Origin: Bordetella parapertussis
Lineage (GTDB): Bacteria > Pseudomonadota > Gammaproteobacteria > Burkholderiales > CAIKXV01
DNA length: 5,023 nt
Reading direction: 5' to 3'
Assembly (NCBI GenBank): GCA_945877995.1
Contig: CAMDXD010000317.1
Coordinates: 1 to 5,023 of the forward strand
The notes under the pieces: generated by a model
The model's database searches: none
What the model saw: only the letters and a program-made list of their open reading frames with translations
What the model was told of the DNA's origin: nothing
Shown here: in pieces, positions 1 to 5,023 of the stretch
Layout: each line of letters opens with the position of its first letter
Position numbering within the stretch: the first letter of the stretch is position 1
Program-made: the position numbers and the translations under genes

Positions 1-38
1 CGGCATCCGGGCCGACTGACGACGTGCGCAGCACCCGC

Positions 39-56
39 GCACGGCACTGGCCGTGC
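39..56 (-). terminator. Hairpin after the enoyl-CoA hydratase gene, possible terminator
   Basis: GCACGGC and GCCGTGC form a perfect seven-base stem around a four-base loop, 20 bases beyond the hydratase stop. A competing hairpin, GTGCC / GGCAC (53-57 with 62-66), overlaps it. Neither is followed by a T run, so this is not a canonical intrinsic terminator. It could be a weak or Rho-assisted 3' end. Bases 1-75 otherwise show no confident gene. Confidence 0.25.
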
Positions 57-75
57 CGGGCGGCACCGGTGGCGG

Positions 76-879
76 TCAGCGGCCTTCGAACACCGGCGGC
101 CGCTTCTCGAGGAACGCACGCATGCCTTCGGCCTGGTCCGCGCTCGAGAACGCGAGCCCGAACAGGTCGGACTCGACCGCGCACGCCTGCGCGAGCTCGA
201 GCGCCTGGCCCCTGTGCCAGGCCTGCTTGACCAGGCGAACCGCGAACGGTCCCTTCAATGCGATCGTGCGCGCGAGTTCAAGCCCGCGCGCGAGCAGTGC
301 ATCGCCCGCGACCTTCTCGTTCGCGAGGCCGATGGCAACGGCCTCATCCGCCTTCACCTGGCGGCCGGTCATCAGCAGTTCCATCGCCTTGCCCGGGGCG
401 ATCCGGCGCGGCAGGCGCTGCGTGCCGCCGAAGCCCGGGGGGATGCCGAGGTTGACCTCGGGCTGGCCGAACACCGCGTTTTCCGCCGCGACGATCCAGT
501 CGCAGGCCAGGGCCAGCTCGCAGCCGCCGCCGAGCGCATAGCCGTTCACCAGCGCGATCGCCGGCATCGGCAGTGCTTCGATGTCCAGGAACAGCCGTGA
601 TGCCTTCCATGAGAACGCGCGCGCCTGTTCCGGTGACAGCGATTGCATTTCGGAGATGTCCGCCCCTGCCACGAATGCCTTCGTGCCGCCGCCGGTCAGC
701 AGCAGCGCGCGCGCAGTCCGGTCAGCCGCCAGGGCGCCCACCACGCAGGCCAGTTCGGCCAGCGTCGCGCTGTCGAGCGCATTGAGTGCCCTGGGCCTGT
801 CGATCGTCACGACATGGATACCCGGCTCGGGCTGCTCGTGGCTTAGGTTGTGATATTCGGCGAGGGTTATCGGGGTCAT
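76..879 (-). CDS. Enoyl-CoA hydratase / crotonase family protein
   Basis: A 267-residue crotonase-fold protein, the normal length for a single-domain enoyl-CoA hydratase. It should reversibly hydrate trans-2-enoyl-CoA, such as crotonyl-CoA, to (S)-3-hydroxyacyl-CoA in the cytoplasm. The core reads from IDRPRALNALD (residues 26-36) through the oxyanion and CoA segment FVAGADI (69-75) to YALGGGCELALACD (114-127) and FGQPEVNLGIPPGFGGTQRL (137-156). Both hydratase glutamates are present, Glu121 and Glu141, 20 residues apart as in rat mitochondrial hydratase (Glu144 and Glu164), which favours hydratase over isomerase or a dead paralogue. The C-terminus (EGMRAFLEKRPPVFEGR) is typical and intact. 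It is probably the last gene of the phaC operon, 34 bases after the dehydrogenase stop. The ATG at 879 has no clear Shine-Dalgarno, but no better start is visible. Substrate chain length cannot be read; crt- or paaF-like roles are both possible. Confidence 0.93.
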   Translation of the reverse strand: MTPITLAEYHNLSHEQPEPGIHVVTIDRPRALNALDSATLAELACVVGALAADRTARALLLTGGGTKAFVAGADISEMQSLSPEQARAFSWKASRLFLDIEALPMPAIALVNGYALGGGCELALACDWIVAAENAVFGQPEVNLGIPPGFGGTQRLPRRIAPGKAMELLMTGRQVKADEAVAIGLANEKVAGDALLARGLELARTIALKGPFAVRLVKQAWHRGQALELAQACAVESDLFGLAFSSADQAEGMRAFLEKRPPVFEGR

Positions 880-913
880 CGGGGTAAGGGGGGCAAGGGT
901 TCCCCGGCTCGCT

Positions 914-1765
914 TCACTTGCCGGGATAGCTGAAAAAGCCGCGTCCGCTCTTGCGACCGAGGTGGCCGGCGTCGACCATCTCGACCAGCAGCGGGCAGGG
1001 GCGGTACTTCGAATCGTTGAAACCGTCGAGCAGCACCCGCATGATCGCCAGCACGGTATCGATGCCGATCAGGTCGGCCAGCGCCAGCGGGCCCATCGGA
1101 TGGCCCATGCCCAGCTTCATCACGGTGTCGATCTCCTCGGCCGTCGCCAGGCCTTCGTACAGGCAGAACGCGGCCTCGTTGATCATCGGGATCAGCACGC
1201 GGTTGGCGACGAAGCCGGGGCTGTTCTTCACGTCCACCGGCACCTTGCCCAGCGCGCGTGCCAGGGCCTCGACCGTGTCGCGCGTCTGCGGCGAGGTCTG
1301 GCGCGCGCTGATCACCTCGACCAGCTGCATCATCGGCACCGGATTCATGAAGTGCATGCCGATCACGCGCTCCGGGTGCTCGACGGCGGCGGCAAGGCGG
1401 GTCAGCGAGATCGACGAGGTGTTGCTGGCCAGGATGGCATCGGGGCGGCAGGTCGCGGACAGTTCGCGGAAGATCGCGCGCTTCACGTCGAGGTTCTCGG
1501 TCACCGCCTCGATCACGATGTCTGCATCGGCGAGCGCCTCGACCGCGCTGGCGGTCGTGATGCGTCCGAGCGTGGCCGCCTTGTCCGCCTCGGTGATGCG
1601 CGCCTTGGCCAGCAGCCGGTCGAGGCTGGTCGCGATCACCGTGCGAGCGCGCTCGAGCGCGGCCGGGTCGAGGTCGCGCAACACGACCGGGTGGCCAGCC
1701 GCCGCGCAGACCTGGGCGATGCCGCTGCCCATCTGCCCGGCGCCGAGCACGGCGATGCGCATCAT
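914..1765 (-). CDS. hbd: 3-hydroxybutyryl-CoA dehydrogenase (3-hydroxyacyl-CoA dehydrogenase family)
   Basis: A 283-residue stand-alone 3-hydroxyacyl-CoA dehydrogenase, the usual length for Hbd/PaaH proteins. It interconverts acetoacetyl-CoA and (S)-3-hydroxybutyryl-CoA. The N-terminal Rossmann fold shows GAGQMG (residues 8-13), and an acid at the end of the second strand (Asp31 in VVLRDLD) suggests preference for NAD(H). Downstream are ASNTSSIS (113-120), GMHFMNPVPMMQLVEVI (136-152) with the His138/Glu150 catalytic pair, NSPGFVANR (181-189) and the C-terminal domain motif GHPMGPLALADLIGID (221-236). The protein ends in GRGFFSYPGK, as is common in the family. The ATG at 1765 overlaps the phaC stop as ATGA. 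A second in-frame ATG at 1762 would drop one Met and cannot be excluded. No good Shine-Dalgarno precedes either, so translation probably depends on ribosomes finishing phaC. The frame stays open far upstream, but there it is only a shadow of phaC. Confidence 0.94.
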   Translation of the reverse strand: MMRIAVLGAGQMGSGIAQVCAAAGHPVVLRDLDPAALERARTVIATSLDRLLAKARITEADKAATLGRITTASAVEALADADIVIEAVTENLDVKRAIFRELSATCRPDAILASNTSSISLTRLAAAVEHPERVIGMHFMNPVPMMQLVEVISARQTSPQTRDTVEALARALGKVPVDVKNSPGFVANRVLIPMINEAAFCLYEGLATAEEIDTVMKLGMGHPMGPLALADLIGIDTVLAIMRVLLDGFNDSKYRPCPLLVEMVDAGHLGRKSGRGFFSYPGK

Positions 1766-3684
1766 CGCTTCGCCGCCCGGCCGGCCCGGGCCGCCGGTGC
1801 CGGTGCGAGTGCGATTGTTGGTGCGGGTGCCGGCGCGACCGGTGGCGGGACGGGTGCCGCCTGCGCGGCGGGGGCTATCACCTGCCTCACGTAAGAGCCG
1901 GGCGCATCTTCCAGCACCGGGTGCGACGCGCTTCCGGGCGCGCGGGCGTCGACTTCGCCGTTGCCGAAGCCTGAGGAAACCCACTGGTGCCAGTGCGGCC
2001 ACCACGAGCCTTCGTGCGACTGTGCCTGTGCGAGCCATTCGTCGGCGCCTGCCGTCAGCGGTGCGGGACTGGTCCAGTGCTGGTACTTCTTCGCCGCCGG
2101 CGGGTTGATCACCCCTGCGATATGGCCCGATCCGGCCAGCGTGAACTGCACGGGGCCCGCCAGCAGCCCGGCGCCGGCACAGGTCGACTTCCAGGGCGCG
2201 ATGTGGTCTTCGATGGTCGACAGGAAGTAGGCGGGGGTATCGATCTTCGAGACATCGATCGGCACGCCGTCGAGCGTGATGCCGCCGGGCCGGCGCAGCA
2301 GGTTCTTGAGGTACATGTTGCGCAGGTAGAAGCCATGCATCGCCGCGGGCATGCGGGTGGAGTCGGAGTTCCAGTGCAGCAGGTCGAACGGGAACGGATC
2401 CTTGCCCATCAGATAGTTGTTGACCACGAACGACCAGATCAGGTCGTTGGCGCGCATCAGATTGAACGTCGCGGCCATCTCGTGGCCCTCGAGGTAGCCG
2501 CGCCTGGCCATCTTGCGCTCGAGGTTGTCGAGCTGCGCCTCGTCGATGAACACGCCGAGTTCGCCTGGCTCGGAAAAATCGATCATCGCGGTGAAGAAGG
2601 TCGTGCTGGCCACCCGGGCGGACTGTCCTTTTGCCTTGAGCCATGCCAGGCAGCTCGCCATCAGGGTGCCACCCAGGCAGTAGCCGATCACGTTCGCATC
2701 CGGCTCGCCGGTGATGTCGCGCATGGCGTCGAGCGCCGCCAGCGGGCCGAGCTTGAGGTAATCGTCGAAGCCCTTGTCCGCCAGCTTCTCGTCCGGGTTG
2801 ACCCAGGAGATCACGAATACGGTGTGACCCTGGCCCACGGCCCACTTGATGAACGAATTCTTCTCGCGCAGGTCAAGGATGTAGAACTTGTTGATCCACG
2901 GCGGCACGATCAGCAGCGGCCGCTTGAGTACCTTCGCCGTCGATGGTGTGTACTGGATCAGCTGCATCAGCACGTTCTGGAACACGACCTTGCCCGGCGT
3001 TGCCGCGATGTTCTCGCCCAGCTTGAACTGGGTGCTGTCGGTCATGCTGATGCGCAGCTGGTTGCCGCCGCTGCGCTCGAGGTCGCCGAGCAGGTTGGCG
3101 AGGCCGTCGAGCAGGTTCTTGCCGCCGGTGTCGAGCGTCGCGCGCATGACTTCCGGGTTGGTCATCGCGAAGTTGGTCGGGGCCAGGGCATCGATGTACT
3201 GGCGGGTGAAGAAGTCGACCTTCTTGCGCGTGTTCTCGTCCAGCCCCTCGACGCTGGTCATCACGCCATGCGTGTGGCGTGCGGCGATCAGGTACGACTG
3301 CTTCAGGTAGTTGAAGACGAGGTTGTTCTCCCAGTCCTCGTGCTTGAACCGCCTGTCGCCCTTCGCCGCCTCGGCCACCGGTGCGGCCCCCATGCCGATG
3401 GCCTTCAGCCAGGTCGATTGCCACAGGTTCATGTAGTCGCCCCACATGTTCATCTGCAGCTGCATCAGCTTCATCGGATCGCTCCAGATCTGCTGGAACG
3501 CCTCGGTGAAGGCGCGCCCGACGCCCACTTCGTCCATGCCGGCGGCCCCGGGTTCCTTCGCCATGCGTTCGAAATACTTCATCACCAGCTGCGAGCTGCG
3601 CTGTGCGAGATCCGTGAACTGGCGTGCCATTTCGGCGGTATCGGCGGGTGTCGCTGCTGCGCCGGCGGGTGTGGAATCGGCCAT
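1762..3684 (-). CDS. phaC: Class I poly(3-hydroxyalkanoate) synthase PhaC
   Basis: A 640-residue PHA synthase that polymerises (R)-3-hydroxyacyl-CoA, typically 3-hydroxybutyryl-CoA, on the surface of storage granules. A PhaC N-terminal domain (about 115-285, including NFAMTNPEV and PPWINKFYILDL) leads into an alpha/beta-hydrolase domain. The lipase-like box GYCLGG puts the nucleophile at Cys336. Asp493 (IEDHIAPW) and His521 (GSGHIAG) complete the triad, matching Cys319, Asp480 and His508 of Cupriavidus necator PhaC. The residue two after the His is Ala523, equivalent to the class I Ala510. Compared with the 589-residue Cupriavidus enzyme it is slightly longer at the N-terminus and carries an extra Pro/Ala-rich tail from about residue 604. 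The start at 3684 has AGGA six bases upstream. In-frame ATGs at 3807 and 3852 would add 41 or 56 low-complexity residues and are less likely. It is the first gene of the minus-strand operon. Confidence 0.97.
   Translation of the reverse strand: MADSTPAGAAATPADTAEMARQFTDLAQRSSQLVMKYFERMAKEPGAAGMDEVGVGRAFTEAFQQIWSDPMKLMQLQMNMWGDYMNLWQSTWLKAIGMGAAPVAEAAKGDRRFKHEDWENNLVFNYLKQSYLIAARHTHGVMTSVEGLDENTRKKVDFFTRQYIDALAPTNFAMTNPEVMRATLDTGGKNLLDGLANLLGDLERSGGNQLRISMTDSTQFKLGENIAATPGKVVFQNVLMQLIQYTPSTAKVLKRPLLIVPPWINKFYILDLREKNSFIKWAVGQGHTVFVISWVNPDEKLADKGFDDYLKLGPLAALDAMRDITGEPDANVIGYCLGGTLMASCLAWLKAKGQSARVASTTFFTAMIDFSEPGELGVFIDEAQLDNLERKMARRGYLEGHEMAATFNLMRANDLIWSFVVNNYLMGKDPFPFDLLHWNSDSTRMPAAMHGFYLRNMYLKNLLRRPGGITLDGVPIDVSKIDTPAYFLSTIEDHIAPWKSTCAGAGLLAGPVQFTLAGSGHIAGVINPPAAKKYQHWTSPAPLTAGADEWLAQAQSHEGSWWPHWHQWVSSGFGNGEVDARAPGSASHPVLEDAPGSYVRQVIAPAAQAAPVPPPVAPAPAPTIALAPAPAARAGRAAKR
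1765..1875 (-). repeat. Low-complexity Pro/Ala-encoding 3' end of phaC
   Basis: The last 37 codons of phaC encode a tail made almost wholly of Ala and Pro, ending in ARAGRAAKR. At DNA level the plus strand shows imperfect GGTGC / GGTGCGGGTGCCGG units, so the stretch is a G+C-rich low-complexity tract prone to length change by slippage. It contains a 12-base perfect palindrome, CGGCCCGGGCCG (1782-1793), only 17 bases upstream of the dehydrogenase start. Confidence 0.6.
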
Positions 3685-3690
3685 CGTGGG

Positions 3691-3701
3691 TCCTGCCTTC
3701 T
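3691..3701 (-). promoter_or_regulatory. Ribosome binding site of phaC
   Basis: On the minus strand the sequence AGAAGGCAGGA precedes the phaC ATG. AGGA ends six bases before it and AGAAGG eleven bases before it. This supports the start at 3684 over the longer in-frame alternatives at 3807 and 3852, which lack a comparable site. Confidence 0.6.
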
Positions 3702-3806
3702 CTCGGTGCTGATGCTGGGGGCGGCGGGCGGGTGGCCCGGCGTTGCGATCCGCGGCTGCCGGCGATCGGCCCGCAGCGGGCGGTGGCCGGGCGCCCCCTG
3801 CGTTCA

Positions 3807-3835
3807 TTGTCCGGGGGGCCGGCGGGGGGTATATT
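3807..3835 (+). promoter_or_regulatory. Putative sigma70 promoter for the thiolase gene
   Basis: TTGTCC (3807-3812) and TATATT (3830-3835) are separated by exactly 17 bases. The -10 box matches the consensus at five of six positions and the -35 at the first three and one further position at most. The start site would be near 3842, giving a leader of about 62 bases before the thiolase ATG. The box is one of very few A/T-only stretches in this G+C-rich region, which strengthens the call. It is a pattern match only, with no transcript evidence. Confidence 0.5.
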
Positions 3836-3859
3836 AGGCGCCTCTGCTGCATGGCACAA
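3831..3859 (-). promoter_or_regulatory. Putative sigma70 promoter for the phaC operon
   Basis: On the minus strand TTGTGC (3859-3854) and TAATAT (3836-3831) are 17 bases apart. The boxes match consensus at three and four of six positions, so this is weaker than the plus-strand promoter. Transcription would begin near 3824, leaving a G+C-rich leader of about 140 bases before the phaC ATG. Its -10 box shares five bases with the -10 of the plus-strand thiolase promoter. Confidence 0.35.
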
Positions 3860-3890
3860 ATCCCGGTGCGGCGCGGCCACTCACATACAC

Positions 3891-3896
3891 GAGGAG
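3891..3896 (+). promoter_or_regulatory. Ribosome binding site of the thiolase gene
   Basis: GAGGAG is a strong Shine-Dalgarno match, seven bases before the ATG at 3904. It fixes that start, which also gives the normal thiolase N-terminus. Confidence 0.8.
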
Positions 3897-3903
3897 CATC
3901 AGC

Positions 3904-5023
3904 ATGAACGATCCGGTCGTCATCGTCGGCGCCGCGCGCACGCCCATGGGCGGGTTCCAGGGCGATTTCTCGAACGTGAGTGCGTCGGTACTGGGCGCCG
4001 CAGCCATCAAGGCCGCCGTCGAGCGCGCGGGCATCACGCCGGCCGATGTCGACGAGGTGATCATGGGCAACGTCCTGATGTCGGGGCAGGGCCAGGCCCC
4101 GGCGCGTCAGGCGGCGCTCGGCGCTGGCCTGCCGATGGGCGCGCACTGCACGACCATCAACAAGATGTGCGGCTCGGGCATGCAGGCGATGATGTTCGCG
4201 CGCGACCAGCTGCTCGCCGGCTCGACTTCGGTGATGGTGGCCGGCGGCATGGAAAGCATGACCAACGCCCCCTACCTCATCCCCAAGGCGCGCGGCGGCA
4301 TGCGGCTGGGCCATGGCGAGATCAAGGATTCGATGTTCCTTGACGGCCTTGAAGACGCCTATGACAAGGGAAAGCTGATGGGCGTGTTCGCGGAAGAGAC
4401 CGCCAGCCGCTACCAGTTCAGCCGCGAGGCCCAGGACCGGTTCGCGATCCAGTCGACCACCCGTGCGCAGGCCGCGATCAACGGCGGCGCGTTCGATGCC
4501 GAGATCACCCCGATCACCCTGAAGACCTCGAAGGGCGATACGGTCATCAAGATCGACGAGCAGCCGCTGAAGGCGAAGATCGACAAGATCCCGTCGCTCA
4601 AGCCGGTGTTCAAGAAGGACGGCACGGTCACCCCTGCCAACTCCAGCTCGATCTCCGACGGCGCGGCGGCCCTGGTGATGATGCGCAAGTCGGAAGCCGA
4701 GAAGCGCGGGCTGAAGCCGCTGGCTACCATCGTCGCCCAGGCCAGCCACTCGCACGAGCCGCAGTGGTTCACCACCGCCCCGGTTGGTGCGATGCAGAAG
4801 CTGTTCGCCGCCACCGGCTGGTCGGTCGACGATGTCGATCTGTTCGAGGTAAACGAAGCGTTCGCGGTGGTGACGATGGCCGCGATCCACGACCTCAAGC
4901 TGCCCGAGGAGAAGGTCAACGTGAACGGCGGCGCCTGCGCGCTCGGCCATCCGATCGGCGCCTCGGGTGCGCGCATCGTGGTGACGCTGCTGTCGGCGCT
5001 GCAGGCCCGGGGCGGCAAGCGCG
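3904..5023 (+). CDS. phaA: Acetyl-CoA acetyltransferase (biosynthetic thiolase), 3' end cut by window edge
   Basis: A thiolase open for 373 codons to the window edge. It condenses two acetyl-CoA to acetoacetyl-CoA, or cleaves it in reverse. It opens with MNDPVVIVGAARTPMGGFQG. The acyl-accepting Cys89 lies in NKMCGSGMQA, at the same number as in the Zoogloea ramigera enzyme. NEAFA is at 317-321, and GGACALGHPIGASGAR (343-358) contains the catalytic His349. By alignment to Zoogloea the second active-site Cys should fall near residue 379, just past the edge, so roughly 20 residues are missing. The segment MFLDGLEDAYDKGKLMGVFAE is in the style of AtoB/PhaA tetrameric thiolases rather than long-chain FadA. 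GAGGAG at 3891-3896 sits seven bases before the ATG. The gene is divergent from phaC, so PhaA is the natural name, but an AtoB-like catabolic role is also possible. Confidence 0.95.
   Translation, partial: MNDPVVIVGAARTPMGGFQGDFSNVSASVLGAAAIKAAVERAGITPADVDEVIMGNVLMSGQGQAPARQAALGAGLPMGAHCTTINKMCGSGMQAMMFARDQLLAGSTSVMVAGGMESMTNAPYLIPKARGGMRLGHGEIKDSMFLDGLEDAYDKGKLMGVFAEETASRYQFSREAQDRFAIQSTTRAQAAINGGAFDAEITPITLKTSKGDTVIKIDEQPLKAKIDKIPSLKPVFKKDGTVTPANSSSISDGAAALVMMRKSEAEKRGLKPLATIVAQASHSHEPQWFTTAPVGAMQKLFAATGWSVDDVDLFEVNEAFAVVTMAAIHDLKLPEEKVNVNGGACALGHPIGASGARIVVTLLSALQARGGKR

Noticed and set aside
892..925. Weak stem-loops between the dehydrogenase and hydratase genes (GGCAAG/CTTGCC and CCCGG/CCGGG)
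   Set aside because: The stems are only five or six bases with long loops, are mutually exclusive, and have no T run. This is expected by chance in such G+C-rich sequence.
951..2108. Plus-strand open frames opposite the dehydrogenase and the phaC 3' end
   Set aside because: No recognisable motifs, Ser/Arg-rich composition, and no ribosome binding site. They are shadows of the minus-strand genes.
1766..2845. Upstream extension of the dehydrogenase frame through the 3' half of phaC
   Set aside because: The translation is an Arg/Gly-rich shadow of phaC in another frame. The Hbd Rossmann motif begins right after the ATG at 1765.
3745..3767. Direct repeat of GCGATC 17 bases apart in the phaC leader
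   Set aside because: Six-base repeats are frequent by chance, and no further copies or symmetry suggest an operator.
1987..3837. Plus-strand open frame of about 616 residues opposite phaC
   Set aside because: Its His/Arg/Val/Glu-rich translation is typical of the complement of a real G+C-rich gene, and phaC has full catalytic motifs in the same interval.
3845..3856. TGC...GCA half-sites resembling a TGC-rich PhaR-type operator
   Set aside because: The match is short and imperfect, and no phaR gene is visible, so naming a binding site would be guesswork.
3685..4950. Minus-strand reading frame continuous with phaC, running antisense through most of the thiolase gene
   Set aside because: It is open only because stops are rare at this G+C content. 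The translation is low-complexity His/Arg/Gly-rich, resembles no family, and lies opposite a clearly real thiolase.

Overview
The window is strongly G+C-rich, with G or C at most third codon positions, and looks like an ordinary bacterial chromosomal segment. The protein families, and a class I PHA synthase of the Cupriavidus type, suggest a Proteobacterium, probably beta- or gammaproteobacterial. I cannot place it more finely from sequence alone. There is no sign of phage, insertion sequences, CRISPR, tRNA or rRNA.

The layout is a divergent acyl-CoA / polyhydroxyalkanoate (PHA) locus. Three genes lie on the minus strand and appear to form one operon, read right to left: phaC (class I poly(3-hydroxyalkanoate) synthase, 3684 to 1762), a 3-hydroxybutyryl-CoA dehydrogenase (1765 to 914, overlapping phaC by an ATGA) and an enoyl-CoA hydratase of the crotonase family (879 to 76, 34 bases further on). 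On the plus strand, from 3904 to the window edge, is a biosynthetic-type acetyl-CoA acetyltransferase whose last codons are cut off. The 219-base intergenic region carries two back-to-back sigma70-like promoters whose -10 boxes overlap on the same TATATTA. The first 75 bases hold no confident gene, only a small hairpin and a possible gene end.

Together the genes cover condensation of two acetyl-CoA (thiolase), interconversion of acetoacetyl-CoA and 3-hydroxybutyryl-CoA (dehydrogenase), its reversible dehydration to crotonyl-CoA (hydratase), and polymerisation of (R)-3-hydroxyacyl-CoA to storage polyester (PhaC). The usual (R)-specific reductase PhaB is not present here. The dehydrogenase and hydratase belong to (S)-specific families, so an epimer-converting or (R)-specific step must be supplied from elsewhere if they feed the polymer.

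I see no wholly new system. The points most worth a second look are the shared-box divergent promoter, the PhaC Pro/Ala-rich basic tail, and the (S)-specific partners in a PHA synthase operon.
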